From positions 434,001 through 498,000 of the forward strand of contig JAWWNJ010000020.1 of assembly GCA_037176885.1 (NCBI GenBank): 64,000 nucleotides of DNA, written 5' to 3'. Shown in pieces: positions 1-9,774 of the stretch. The notes below the pieces were generated by a model that saw only the letters and a list, made by a program, of their open reading frames with translations, was not told where the DNA came from and made no database searches. Each line of letters begins with the position of its first letter. Within the stretch, counting starts at the first letter, position 1. The position numbers and the translations under genes were made by a program. This DNA is from Favolaschia claudopus (taxonomy: Eukaryota > Basidiomycota > Agaricomycetes > Agaricales > Mycenaceae).

Positions 1-108
1 AAGGTTCGCGAGGCGGCGCGTCACAGCCTCAGAATTCCAACAGAAACGACGAAAAGAAATCGGAACGGAGTGGAAGCTCACGGATCAATCCTACAACACT
101 TTTCAACC

Positions 109-277
109 GCTCAGATCTCCGCAACAACAGATACCAGGTGTGAGCTCCAAGCGACCCAAGAGAGTATCGCCCTGGGATACTCCTAGGTCGCTGGGACTTC
201 ACACCTGAGACTGCTCGTTGTCGAGATTTGAGCGATCCCAAAGCGACCCGGGTCGCTTTGCACAAACCCGCTAATGT
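109..277 (-). repeat. Foldback MITE, copy 1, one end truncated
   Basis: The stretch is a near-palindrome. The arm with 'ataccaggtgtgagctc' is mirrored by 'gacttcacacctgagac' around a centre near 185. A second copy lies at 26938-27150 in the opposite orientation; both share the outer motif 'gcaaagcgacccgggtcgc'. The end at 277 matches the start of the other copy, while the outer ~25 bp of the opposite arm is missing here. It is non-coding. Confidence 0.75.
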
Positions 278-284
278 AGTTGAC

Positions 285-616
285 TGTCAGGGGAACTCCC
301 TCTTTTGGCACTACACAGCCACCTATGACGCAGGCCTCCTGCAGATTTCCCACTTTCCTGTCAAATCCCCAAAGCCCTATGTCATCGCGGAGTAAGGCAT
401 GTGACTTGGCCCGGGATCATTGCCGACTGCTCCGAGCTTGTGGGAATTAGTTACTATATGTTTACTGCACCTAGTGTGGGAATCCTAAGCCTTTCTTCTC
501 TTCGGATTCTCCCTCGCTAGGTGCGCTTGATGTATTCTTAGTAGCTTCTTAATTAACTTCGGATTCTCCCTCGCTAGACCCTCGAGATATCTCGGGTCCT
601 AAAGGTTGCCCTTACA
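285..616 (+). repeat. 5' LTR
   Basis: It begins TGTCAGGGG, ends CTTACA and matches 5559-5892 at about 97%. Inside is an internal direct repeat of 'cggattctccctcgctag' (about 504-521 and 561-578). A TATA-like 'actatatg' lies about 33 nt upstream of the inferred transcript start. Confidence 0.95.
451..499 (+). promoter_or_regulatory. LTR promoter and self-primer donor
   Basis: The TATA-like sequence 'actatatg' near 452 is followed about 33 nt later by 'agcctttcttct' (488-499). That 12-mer is exactly complementary to 619-630 just after the LTR. In Tf1/sushi-type elements the 5' end of the RNA folds back to prime reverse transcription. By analogy the transcript (R region) should start at about 488. 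The start site is inferred, not shown. Confidence 0.6.
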
Positions 617-618
617 GC

Positions 619-630
619 AGAAGAAAGGCT
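619..630 (+). promoter_or_regulatory. Self-complementary primer-binding site
   Basis: The sequence agaagaaaggct sits 2 nt after the 5' LTR. It is the exact reverse complement of 488-499 inside the LTR and shows no obvious TGG start typical of tRNA-primed sites. This fits Tf1-like self-priming. Confidence 0.7.
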
Positions 631-759
631 CCAAGGGATTAACCGGTCAAGATTGCGCGCTTTGGGGATTTTTCAGACGCTTCGTCGGACTCCTCCTCTG
701 CTGCCTCTGACGCACAAACCGCGAATCTTGCCCCCTCCTCCCCCTCTCCGGAGCCCACC

Positions 760-1872
760 ATGACCGACTCTGCCGCCGCTGCTGCTGCCGCTGCTGAGCG
801 GATGGATAGGCTCGAGAGGACTGTTGACCGTCTGGTCGAGCTTTTTCAAACCGCTGCCAATCCTCCCACTACTACTGCTCCGACCCCTGCCGCTCCTCCA
901 GAGCCTCCGGCCGAGAGTCCAGGACTCCTTGCCAACCTCACACCGGCAGCAAAAACGGTCCTTCGACCGAACCCCCCTTTCGTCTTTGACGGCGACCGCT
1001 CGGCTGGCCGGGCCTTCCTTCACTCAGCTCGGACTTACATCCGACTGGTTCCGGAGGCGTTTGTTGAAGGCGGCGAGATGTCTGAAGAAAAGGCAGTGCG
1101 TTTCACCATGTCCTTTATGTCCAAAGACTCTGCGCAAAAATGGGCCGAGCGCATGTCCATTAAAACTCCTTTCCCCTTCCTCACCTGGGACACCTTCACC
1201 AAGGAGTTCTGCTCGCGCTTTGTCGAGGAGAACGAGCAGGACCACGCCCTACACAAACTCGAGTCTAGGGCGTACTACATGGGCTCCCGGGATGTCTTCA
1301 AGTATACTGATGACTTTGAAGACCTCTTCGACCTTGCTGGGTTTGCTGACGCGTTGGTCAAGGTCACCAAGTTCCGCTCTGGCCTTGACTCCGCCATCAA
1401 TGCAGCCATCACCTCGTCCAGCCACCCCCCAGACCTCCGCGACTACATGACTTGGCGGACCCGAGCGTACCGCCAGTACGAATCACACGTGCGGGCTCGT
1501 GCTGCTGGGCTTCTCCCGAAAGCCCCATCAGCTCCGCCAGCTGCTCGCTCACGTCCAGCAGGTGTCTTCCCTGTTGTCCCTGCCCATGCGCCTCCTCCTC
1601 GGGCAGCTCCTGCTCCTCCGCAGGTAGTCCCCATAGACGTTGATCGCACGCGGTCCGGGAGAGGACCTCCCCGTGGCTGCTACCGATGCGGCGGTCCACA
1701 CCTGGCACGGAATTGCCCCACCCCCGCTGATGTCCTTGACGAGGTCATTCGCCAGCTTGGGTCCGAGCTCCTCTCTGAACTGGTGGCTCGGATTGCCACC
1801 ACCGACTCGCTGGCTGAGCCAGAGTCACTGGCCGCCGAGGAAGAGCAGGGTTTTCTCCCACGCGACGAGTGA
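760..1872 (+). CDS. gag: Gag polyprotein of the chromovirus
   Basis: The 370-codon frame encodes the structural protein that packages element RNA into virus-like particles. The N-terminus has an alanine run and a proline/threonine-rich linker. The middle (about residues 80-240) resembles the retrotransposon gag domain (VRFTMSFM, WAERM, FCSRF). A CCHC zinc knuckle, CYRCGGPHLARNC, lies at about residues 307-319. The first in-frame ATG at 760 has a good context (ccaccatgacc). The stop at 1870-1872 overlaps the start of the protease frame, which lies one base back, so protease could be reached by -1 frameshifting. It is one of the few undamaged frames of the element. Confidence 0.92.
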   Translation: MTDSAAAAAAAAERMDRLERTVDRLVELFQTAANPPTTTAPTPAAPPEPPAESPGLLANLTPAAKTVLRPNPPFVFDGDRSAGRAFLHSARTYIRLVPEAFVEGGEMSEEKAVRFTMSFMSKDSAQKWAERMSIKTPFPFLTWDTFTKEFCSRFVEENEQDHALHKLESRAYYMGSRDVFKYTDDFEDLFDLAGFADALVKVTKFRSGLDSAINAAITSSSHPPDLRDYMTWRTRAYRQYESHVRARAAGLLPKAPSAPPAARSRPAGVFPVVPAHAPPPRAAPAPPQVVPIDVDRTRSGRGPPRGCYRCGGPHLARNCPTPADVLDEVIRQLGSELLSELVARIATTDSLAEPESLAAEEEQGFLPRDE

Positions 1873-2531
1873 GCGGTACGCCCTCGATCGCGTCTCCTAA
1901 TTGTTTTGCATGTTTGTATGATGAGTCTGCCAATGTCACATCTGTTGAACATGCCGAAACGAAAGACGTACCCCCTGCCCCCTTCCGTTCCCCACGCGTC
2001 CGGCGAAAGCCTTGGGAGCGTAGACTTCCTCAGCGCTATACCGTTGCTGCTGCACCCGGTGCCAACTCTCTGCATCTCCCCCTTGAGATTCAGGCAGTCC
2101 AGGACGCCACTAAGCTTTCCCTTGAAGGTCTCGTCGACTGTGGTGCCACCTCAGACTTCATTGACTCTGAGTTCGCAGCTAAGTCTGGCCTCCCCCTCCG
2201 CCGTCTTGCACAACCGATTCCGGTTTTCAATGTGGATGGCTCCCCAAATGAGGCTGGTGCGATTCGCGAGGTGGCCGACGTTGTGCTGCAGTATCGTGGT
2301 CACTCTGAGCGCATGCAGCTCGCTGTTACCCGTCTTGGGAAGCAGAAGCTCATCCTCGGCTACTCCTGGCTCCGGAAGCATAACCCGGAGATCGACTGGG
2401 ACACCCGAGAGGTCAAGATGAGCAGATGCCCCGGCGAGTGCTCTACGTGCCGCACCGAGGTTCGCCTGGAGGCTTGTGCTGCCCACCGCCCCGGCGCGCT
2501 CGGACGTTCCCGAATGGGCCCGAGAGTTTGA
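1869..2531 (+). CDS. Retropepsin-like aspartic protease of the chromovirus
   Basis: The frame (about 220 codons) carries the retroviral-type protease that matures Gag and Pol. The catalytic motif [11 protein letters not shown] shows the active-site Asp in DCGAT in place of the usual D[ST]G. Downstream [17 protein letters not shown] is the typical fungal chromovirus stretch after the protease core. It lies in the -1 frame relative to gag and has no ATG at its start, so it is probably translated by frameshifting. It ends by running out of frame at about 2470-2515, where the homologous reading moves to the pol frame. That single shift is best read as an indel in the C-rich run there, but a programmed shift cannot be excluded. 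Confidence 0.85.
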   Translation: MSGTPSIASPNCFACLYDESANVTSVEHAETKDVPPAPFRSPRVRRKPWERRLPQRYTVAAAPGANSLHLPLEIQAVQDATKLSLEGLVDCGATSDFIDSEFAAKSGLPLRRLAQPIPVFNVDGSPNEAGAIREVADVVLQYRGHSERMQLAVTRLGKQKLILGYSWLRKHNPEIDWDTREVKMSRCPGECSTCRTEVRLEACAAHRPGALGRSRMGPRV

Positions 2532-5500
2532 CGATGTTTTCAACAAGGAGTCCTTTGACTCACTGCCTGAACGCCGATCCTGGGACCATGCCATTGAGCT
2601 CGTGCCGGACTCTAAACCCACGAACTGCAAGGTCTACCCAATCTCGCCTCTCGAACAGAAGGAACTTGATGCCTTCATCGAGGAGGGACTTGGCACTGGC
2701 CGGATTCGACCGTCAAAATCACCCATGGCCTCACCCGTCTTCTTCGTCAAGAAGAAGGACGGCGGACTTCGGTTCGTACAGGACTATCGAGCTTTAAACG
2801 CTATGACCGTGAAGAATCGTTACCCGCTCCCCTTAATCAACGACCTCATCAACCGACTCAGGGGAGCCCGGTACTTCACGAAGCTCGATGTCCGATGGGG
2901 CTTTAACAACGTTCGAATCCGTGAAGGCGACGAGTGGAAGGCAGCGTTCCGGACCAACCGGGGACTGTTTGAGCCGCTGGTCATGTACTTCGGTCTGACC
3001 AACTCCCCTGCAACCTTGCAGACCATGATGAACGACATCTTCCAGGATCTTATCCTCTCTGGCGACGTCATGGTCTACCTCGACGATATTCTCATTGCCC
3101 ACTCAGACATCCGTCGGCATCGAGAGATCGTCCGAGAGGTTCTGCGGAGGCTTCGCGCAAACAAGCTTTACCTTCGAGCCGAGAAGTGTGAGTTTGAGCG
3201 GACCTCCATTGAGTACCTCGGCGTGATTATCTCCCACAACCACGTCGAGATGGACCCTGTAAAGGTTGCAGGAGTGGCAGCTTGGCCAGCGCCTGAGAAT
3301 AAGAAGGATGTGCAGCAGTTCCTTGGCTTCACAAACTTCTACCGCCGGTTCATTGCGGGCTTCTCAGACGTTGCTCAACCCCTCTTCAGACTCACCAAGA
3401 AGGGCATTGCCTGGACCTGGGGGCCTGAAGAGCAAGCTGCCTTTGACGAGCTCAAGCGGCGGGTGACTCGGGACCCCGTTCTGGTTCTCCCGAACCCCGA
3501 ACGCCCATACCGGCTCGAGGCTGACAGCTCTGACTATGCCACCGGTGCCGTCCTCTCCCAGCAGGGTGACGATGGCAAGTGGCATCCGGTTGCGTTCTAC
3601 TCCAAGAGCCTGAACGAGGTGCAGCGGAATTACGAGATTCACGACAAGGAGATGCTTGCGATCGTGCGAGCCCTTGAGGAGTGGCGCCACTTCCTTGAGG
3701 GCGCGCAGCACCCGGTTGAGATCTGGACGGACCACAAAAACCTGGAATATTTCCGGAAGGCCCAGAAGCTCAACCGTCGCCAAGCTCGGTGGTCTCTCTA
3801 CCTCTCCCGTTTTGACTTCTCGCTGCACCACCAACCGGGTCGCCTCATGGGTCGCCCCGACGCGCTTTCTCGGAGACCGGACCACGGAGTGCAGGACGAT
3901 AACCAGGACGTTACCCTGCTTCGACCCGAGCTGTTCCACGTTCGGGCCACCGAGGCCCTGGTTATTGCTGGCCCTGAAGCTCCCCTCCTGCGCGACATTC
4001 GTGATGTGCTCGCTGGAGACCCCGACCTTGAAGAGCCCATTGCCCTGACTGCGAAGGAACTCCTCAAGGCCCGAGGTGTGCGGTCTGCCCGGTCTTCGGA
4101 ATGGCGTATTGAAGGTGGACTTCTTTACTTCCGGGGGAAGATTGTCGTCCCCCGAGACAAGGACCTCCGCCGACGCATCCTGGAGCAGCACCATGACACG
4201 CGTGTTGCAGGCCATGCCGGTCGTTTCAAGACCTTGGAGCTCGTGTCTCGGAACTACTGGTGGCCCCAGCTGTCGCGCCATGTCGGTCGGTATGTCGCGA
4301 CTTGTGACTTGTGCTGCCGCACCAAGGCGCTTCGCCGACTGCCGATTGGTGAGCTTCACCCCACAGAGATCCCAGAAGAGCGCTGGCACACCGTGTCAGT
4401 CGACTTTATCGTCGAGCTTCCCGAGGCCCATGGATATGATGCAGTCATGGTCGTTGTCTGTGCCCTTGGGAAGAGAGCGCACTTCATGGAGTGTCACACC
4501 ACCATTGACGCGGTTGGTGCTGCTCGGCTGTACTACCGGAACGTCTGGCGCCACCATGGCCTGCCAGAGAAGTACATCTCGGATCGTGGCACCCAGTTCA
4601 TCGCAGAGTTCACGCGCGAGCTTTGGCGCCTCGTTGGGGTCACCCCAGCCACCTCTACGGCCTACCATCCGCAGACCGACGGCCAGACTGAGCGCGTTAA
4701 CCAGGAACTCGAACAGTATGTCCGGCTCTTCACCAATTACAAGCAGGACGACTGGGATGAGCTACTACCTGCAGCGGAGTTTGCGTACAACAACCACATG
4801 CACTCCTCCACGCAGCAGGTACCGTTCATGACAGACACTGGTCGGCTTCCACGGATGGGCTTTGAGCCCCACGCTGCACGTTCTAGGTTGGAGGCTGTAA
4901 ACGAGTTCCACGACCGGATTGCGTCAGGGGTTTCTGAGGCGAAGGCCGCACTAGTCAAGGCCAAGGCAGAGTACAAGCAGTACTATGACCGCCGGCGGAC
5001 GCCAGCTCCAGACATCAAGGTTGGTGACCGGGTGTGGGTTGATACTTCAGATATCCGCACCACCCGCCCTTCGGTCAAATTCTCCCACCGGCGTATCGGC
5101 CCCTTCAAGGTTCTGAAGGTCGTCGGTAACGGTGCCTTCAAACTGGAGCTGCCGCCCCGGTACTCTGCCCTCCACCCTGTCTTCCCCGTCGTGAAGCTTC
5201 AGCTTGTGGAAGCCGATCCATTCCCCACTCGCCCCAGACACGAAGAGCCGCCACCAGTCCTTGACGTTCCTGGCGACAAGCAATGGGAGGTCGAGGAGAT
5301 ACTGGATGCCAAGATCCGCTATAGGAGTCTATGGTACTTTGTTCGCTGGAAGGGTTATGACCCGTCCCATGATCAATGGGTGAAGCACTCTAATGTCTTT
5401 GCCCCGGACGCTGTCGCTGCCTTCTACCGCAAATACCCTTCCAAACCCCGCTCCATTGCTGTCGCTGCCTTTGATTCCCTTCCCTTCCGTGACCGCTCTT

Positions 5501-5724
5501 CTACTCCAGCTCAGGTGCGATCTATGCGTCGAGGCGCCGCATTCCAAGGGGGGGATGATGTCAGGGGAACTCCTTCTTTTGGCACTACACAGCCACCTAT
5601 GACGCAGGCCTCCTGCAGATTTCCCACTTTCCTGTCAAATCCCCAAAGCCCTATGTCATCGCGGAGTAAGGCATGTGACTTGGCCCGGGATCATTGCCGA
5701 CTGCTCCGAGCTTGTGGGAACTAG
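2476..5724 (+). CDS. pol: Pol: reverse transcriptase, RNase H, integrase with chromodomain
   Basis: A 1082-codon frame. The reverse transcriptase has the catalytic YLDD at about residues 201-204. RNase H begins with the [12 protein letters not shown] motif near 348 and keeps the EMLAIV helix. Integrase has an HHCC zinc finger (HHDTRVAGH...CDLCC) near 571, then catalytic D (SVDFIVEL, ~643), D (SDRGTQF, ~702) and E ([11 protein letters not shown], ~737). A chromodomain (WEVEEIL...WYFVRWKGY...WV) spans about residues 936-990; chromodomains of this class bind methylated histone H3 and direct integration. The frame runs across the polypurine tract into the 3' LTR and stops at 5724. The listed start is not a true initiation site, since the protein should be fused to protease. 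Confidence 0.95.
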   Translation: MLPTAPARSDVPEWAREFDDVFNKESFDSLPERRSWDHAIELVPDSKPTNCKVYPISPLEQKELDAFIEEGLGTGRIRPSKSPMASPVFFVKKKDGGLRFVQDYRALNAMTVKNRYPLPLINDLINRLRGARYFTKLDVRWGFNNVRIREGDEWKAAFRTNRGLFEPLVMYFGLTNSPATLQTMMNDIFQDLILSGDVMVYLDDILIAHSDIRRHREIVREVLRRLRANKLYLRAEKCEFERTSIEYLGVIISHNHVEMDPVKVAGVAAWPAPENKKDVQQFLGFTNFYRRFIAGFSDVAQPLFRLTKKGIAWTWGPEEQAAFDELKRRVTRDPVLVLPNPERPYRLEADSSDYATGAVLSQQGDDGKWHPVAFYSKSLNEVQRNYEIHDKEMLAIVRALEEWRHFLEGAQHPVEIWTDHKNLEYFRKAQKLNRRQARWSLYLSRFDFSLHHQPGRLMGRPDALSRRPDHGVQDDNQDVTLLRPELFHVRATEALVIAGPEAPLLRDIRDVLAGDPDLEEPIALTAKELLKARGVRSARSSEWRIEGGLLYFRGKIVVPRDKDLRRRILEQHHDTRVAGHAGRFKTLELVSRNYWWPQLSRHVGRYVATCDLCCRTKALRRLPIGELHPTEIPEERWHTVSVDFIVELPEAHGYDAVMVVVCALGKRAHFMECHTTIDAVGAARLYYRNVWRHHGLPEKYISDRGTQFIAEFTRELWRLVGVTPATSTAYHPQTDGQTERVNQELEQYVRLFTNYKQDDWDELLPAAEFAYNNHMHSSTQQVPFMTDTGRLPRMGFEPHAARSRLEAVNEFHDRIASGVSEAKAALVKAKAEYKQYYDRRRTPAPDIKVGDRVWVDTSDIRTTRPSVKFSHRRIGPFKVLKVVGNGAFKLELPPRYSALHPVFPVVKLQLVEADPFPTRPRHEEPPPVLDVPGDKQWEVEEILDAKIRYRSLWYFVRWKGYDPSHDQWVKHSNVFAPDAVAAFYRKYPSKPRSIAVAAFDSLPFRDRSSTPAQVRSMRRGAAFQGGDDVRGTPSFGTTQPPMTQASCRFPTFLSNPQSPMSSRSKACDLARDHCRLLRACGN
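5546..5558 (+). promoter_or_regulatory. Polypurine tract
   Basis: The purine run aagggggggatga lies immediately before the 3' LTR start at 5559, with only one pyrimidine. It is the expected primer for plus-strand DNA synthesis. Confidence 0.8.
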
Positions 5725-5892
5725 TTACTATATGTTTACTGCACCTAGCGTGGGAATCCTCAGCCTTTCTTCTCTTTGGATTCTCCCTCGCTAGGTGCGC
5801 TGTGATGTATTCTTAATAGCTTCTTAATTAACTTTTGGATTCTCCCTCGCTAGACCCTCGAGACATCTCGGGTCCTAAAGGTTGCCCTTACA
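5559..5892 (+). repeat. 3' LTR
   Basis: Matches the 5' LTR at about 97% with the same TGTCAGG start and CTTACA end. The last ~55 codons of pol are read from it. Confidence 0.95.
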
Positions 5893-7138
5893 GTCTGACC
5901 AGAGACTCCAAATTGAACTATTGAACGGTTGTATATTTCTCGGCATTATCTTATTATAATAATAACATAGTAGTAGCTGGAGTTCTGAAGCACAATACAG
6001 CCAGGTTTGCGATGTTTGTGTGAAACGAACGATGAGCAGGGCATCTGTTGGCCGTTACTGCATACTTTGCTTGTGTTCGTGACTCTCGAGGTCTCGGAGT
6101 CGATTGAATTTCAAGCACCTGGAGGGATGAGATTGATTAGACCCAACAGAAACTAATTTTCTGAGCTCGATGTGCCAACAATACGTCTTCCATTGCTCGG
6201 GGACATTCCCAAGCAGGTAGATTTCCAAATTGTCGGGAAATGCCGGCCGCATCAGCCGAATGTCATCCGTAATGAACCTCCCGCATCATGTCCCGCCAGG
6301 ACCCGCCTCCCGAGTCCGACGCTTCGGCAAAGTGCCCGAAGCACCCGATTGACGCACTCAACAGCGACCAATAGAGCTTGATGGTTGCTTCTCGCCGGGA
6401 CTACAGGCCCCATTCAAATAAATTGCATTCACATTCAGAAATATATGGACGAGCTCACATAAATATCGGCCTCTCGAAATGTAACGCATATGTATTATGC
6501 TGTTCGTTTTGGAAAGGGCTCAAATATTCGTGTTGGCGGTCTTGAGTGTGCCTATCAAATACGCTGACGAATGGGATGCTTTTATAAAAGTAAAGCTCAA
6601 TTTTACAGTACCTCAGATCTCCCAGATATTTGTAGACCACAGAATATATTTGCGAAAGTGCAATATATTTGGGAAAGTGCAATTTATTTGTGAGTCGGAT
6701 TTGAACAAATATGGCTCGGAGGGCATCGGAGATCAGCTGGATCATGTGGCATAGCATGCCGTTGGGTCCGGCAGGCCTGGCATTGGGCTCAAATTGATCT
6801 TGTGTCTATCTACGAGGATTGACGCAGTTATCGGGCGTGTTATGGAAGAGATCTGAAAGCATGTCTGTAAGATAGATTAGTATACAGTGGCTGGAGCTCT
6901 CACAGCAAGTTTTGAGGCATCTGGCCCCACCAGTTTCTTTGGCTGCATGAAGCCAAAACCTGAGGTTCTGTTCCACCGTGTTTGACGCGTTTTTTGTAGC
7001 CAACGTATATGTACTGTCAATCTATCTAGCCATGCTGAAAAGTTACTTTCTACTATCAGTTCTGGCGACGCGCTGAAAACTGTCCACCGTGGACAATTCT
7101 TGACACGGTGCATGTGACAATCATGTGACTGACTTGCT
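5893..7138. other. No gene seen
   Basis: AT-rich DNA with only short unconvincing frames on both strands. No protein motif or repeat boundary was recognised. Confidence 0.5.
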
Positions 7139-7283
7139 GGAAAAATCGGTCATTCCGAGGCTTTTCTGGGTGCCGAAAACGCGTTTTCCCGGCCGAGGGA
7201 TTTCCCCCTGGGGAAGGGAGAACAATGACCCACCGTGGGAATCTGGACCGTTTTGCCATCACCCTCGGAATGGAGAAGTTCCC
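7139..7283 (+). repeat. Dispersed repeat, copy 1
   Basis: About 145 bp, from 'aaaaatcggtcattccgagg' to 'cggaatggagaagttcccc'. It is repeated almost exactly in reverse at 15194-15340. A short piece (gaaaaatcggtcattcc) recurs near 52650. The repeat abuts the hAT-like element at 7299. Confidence 0.75.
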
Positions 7284-7298
7284 CCCCTGGTAATCAAC

Positions 7299-7928
7299 AG
7301 GACCACTGACAATCACCTTTGATGCCTGCCCGCGAAATTTTCGATTCGGATAAAACATGCCCAAGAATTGTGCCCACCCTGCCCGGATTCGGATAAGAAA
7401 TCGACCATCGACGACGCCACCCCTGCCCAACAATTCGGATAAATCATGGACGCTGGGAGTCAAGCCTGGTTCAGATTCGGATAAAAAGCACCCGAGACTC
7501 CTCGGACACGAGTTCCACCACTGATTCACTCCAAATTGGGGCAATTTAGAGGTCAATCAAGTACAATCTGACGAATTTCTGCATTTTCTCAACATTTTCT
7601 ACCTATTTCGGGATCTTTCGGGAATCAAACACCGCGAAATTCGGCAAGCGCACCTCAACAAGCGGAGAACAGCATTCAAACTACATGACAGCCTTTCGCA
7701 TCGCTCAAAAGACGTTGAGGGGCCACCTAGACGCGTCAAGAGATAAATTGGGAATTTTTGCGATTTTAGCAGATTTTTTGAGGCCTTGTTCACCGTCCGG
7801 ATAAAACATCGACCTTTGGAAGGCTTGGTTCGGATTCGGATAAGATCTTCCCCATTTGGGGTCCGGATAAGATGTCCCAATTTCAAGATTTTTCGGGGCA
7901 GGCATCAAAGGTGATTATCAGTGGTCCT
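7299..7928. mobile_element. Non-autonomous TIR element (hAT-like),630 bp
   Basis: The 32-bp terminal inverted repeats at 7299-7330 and 7897-7928 differ at one position (aggaccactga[c/t]aatcacc...). They are flanked by a perfect 8-bp duplication, taatcaac, at 7291-7298 and 7929-7936. Eight-bp duplications are typical of hAT elements. Seven copies of T[C/T]CGGATAA lie inside, near both ends. No transposase frame is present. Confidence 0.85.
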
Positions 7929-7936
7929 TAATCAAC

Positions 7937-8186
7937 TCGGACGAGCTTTAGCTCCCTGCCTTCGGCACGGGCCACTCGCTGCGCTCGCGGCGTGCCTACG
8001 GCGGTCACACAGCTCGTCGGGGCTGCCGCCCCAAACCCCGCAGTGAATTGCTTGCCGACGGCGCCGCACTGCCGCTCGCTGCACTCGCCAGCGCGCGTCG
8101 CGGAGATCTCACGGCTTGACAGAAAGTCACGGGGTGAATTCCCTTTCCTGGAGCTAAGGCTGTGCCGTGCTCTTTTAAAGTATAGG
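7937..8186. other. GC-rich palindromic spacer and flanking direct repeat
   Basis: It contains short GC-rich repeats such as 'cgctgcgctcgcgg' and 'cgctgcactcgcc'. From 8137 a ~50-bp segment (aattccctttcctggagct...gtatagg) recurs at 8781-8831. The two direct repeats bracket the second, diverged copy of the neighbouring TIR element. No gene was seen. Confidence 0.5.
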
Positions 8187-8774
8187 ATTTCGGGACGTTT
8201 TATCCGCACCCCATTTGAGGAAAATCTCATCCGAATTTGGACCTGGCCCCGCCAAGGTCGATGTTTTATCCGAATTGTTGACCAGGCCCTAGAAAATCGG
8301 CTAAAATTAAGAAAAAATTAAGATTTTTCTCCTCAGCCGTTTAAGTCGTTTTTTTTCGGCTGAAAAAGGCTTTTAGCCCAGCCATCCTGTTCAGGTTCAA
8401 CCTCCCGAGTTTGATTGCCTGCCAGGTTCGCAATGGTAAGATTTCTGACTGATAGACGGCATTTTTTGACCTGAGATGATCACAGATTCCGCCTGAATCC
8501 GCGCTGAATGCCTGTGATTTAGGTAGAAACTCTGCCGATTTTGGTCCACAGTGAGTCACAATTTCTCGTTAGAGCCGTTCGCGATTTGCCGGGGGAAGTT
8601 ATCCGAACCTCGCCCAGAGCTGGTCGGCAGCCCCCATGCGTTATCCGAATTTTCGGCCAGGCTCGGCCGCCCGGAACCTCGATTTCTCATCCGTAGGTTC
8701 GCGCGATTTTTGGGCATGTTTTATCCGAATTGAAATTTTCGCGGGCAGGCATCTTAGTTGATTACCAGGGGTCC
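8187..8774. mobile_element. Diverged inverted copy of the 7299-7928 element
   Basis: The interior matches the reverse complement of 7299-7928, including 'aaggtcgatgttttatccg'. The right end, gcgggcaggcatc...aggggtcct, matches the other copy's terminal repeat. The left terminal repeat is missing. The ends lie next to the ~50-bp direct repeats at 8137 and 8781. Confidence 0.65.
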
Positions 8775-8852
8775 TGGTAAAATTCCCTTTCCTGGAGCTG
8801 AGGCTGTGCTCTTCTTCTTTTCATGTATAGGATTGGTGGTCGGCAATGCTCC

Positions 8853-9385
8853 TAGTGTTTTCCGGGTCGGGTCGGGCCGCAAAGCCCGGGCTTGGGTCGG
8901 GTCTGTGGCGGTGTAGGGTCGGGTCGGGCTTGACAACCCGGGCTTGGGTCGCGACCCGGGTCGGGTGTTGCAGAAAATCAAAGCTCGAAGAAAAAGTCAG
9001 GAAATGTATGGAGTGGTTGATGTATCGTACCTTTTATGTTTTTGGGTGGAAATTATGATACAGACTTCCAAAATACGCCCGAATACACTGTTTTGAGGTT
9101 ATTTTGATGGTACTTCCCAATTTGGTAATAGGCTTGATGGACGTTGGTGGCGGCGGACACGAGTGTTTGACAACACGGCTGTTCGGAACACTTTCTACAT
9201 GATAGGAACTTGATTTGATGTTGCTGGTCACCTTCGGCATCGCAAATCAGGCCATTTGAATTATCTGCCGAGGCCCGGGTCGGAGACCCGGGCCGCGGGT
9301 CAACAAACATCCCCGACCCGACCCTCCAGGTCGGGTCGGGCTTGGGTCGGGTCTAGGGTCTTCGACCCGACCCGGCAAAACACTA
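8853..9385. mobile_element. hAT-like MITE rich in GGGTCGG, 533 bp
   Basis: The terminal repeats read tagtgtttt(g)ccgggtcggg on both ends in inverted orientation. The flanks carry the perfect 8-bp duplication aatgctcc at 8845-8852 and 9386-9393. Both subterminal regions are packed with GGGTCGG/CCGACCC motifs. A paralogous sequence without the insert is found at about 52768-52810 and confirms the boundaries. It has no coding capacity. Confidence 0.9.
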
Positions 9386-9436
9386 AATGCTCCGCCAATT
9401 TCAAACTCCGACACTAGGCTCGAATCCAGCCTGTGT

Positions 9437-9774
9437 ATGAAGGCGAACCTGTCGATACACAGGCTGGTCGATCTGAGTTTGAATCCCGCTGTCAATCGAG
9501 TTACCAAAAAAGGTTATTCAAGACTCACCCATTTTTCACTCGAATGAAGAGATTTTTGCGCGGTAACTGAGCGATTGGTATGCGACAGATATTCTACGCT
9601 TGACTGGAGGTCTAATCGTGAGTTTTTAGAGTGCAGGAAGCAAAACAGTCAGTGTTGGTCTTGTTTGTTCGTGACGTCACCCACTGTAAGCAATAACCTT
9701 TTTTGGGAACCGAGATTGACGTGGCAATTCAAACTCAGATCGACCGGTCTGTCTATCGACAGGCTTGCCTCCAT
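9437..9774. repeat. Large imperfect foldback repeat
   Basis: Arms of about 80 bp at 9437-9518 and 9692-9774 are imperfect inverted copies; 'aggttatt' at the inner edge and 'ggtcgatctgagtttgaa' further out match 'ttcaaactcagatcgacc'. The middle (~170 bp) is unrelated. It is probably a foldback transposon remnant. Confidence 0.6.

Larger units (their letters stand above)
285..5892 (+). mobile_element. Ty3/Gypsy LTR retrotransposon (chromovirus)
   Basis: A full-length element with two LTRs, a primer-binding site, gag, protease, reverse transcriptase/RNase H, integrase with chromodomain, and a polypurine tract. The LTRs start TGTCAGG and end CTTACA. They differ by roughly nine substitutions and two indels over ~332 bp, so insertion was fairly recent but not new. 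The flanks (ttgac before, gtctg after) do not form a target-site duplication, which suggests inter-element recombination or later change. Pol is shifted in frame from protease, so the copy is probably defective. The chromodomain places it in the chromovirus lineage, known for targeting heterochromatin. Confidence 0.95.

Noticed and set aside
3364..4389. 341-codon frame on the - strand
   Set aside because: Antisense to the reverse transcriptase/RNase H coding region; a codon-bias shadow.
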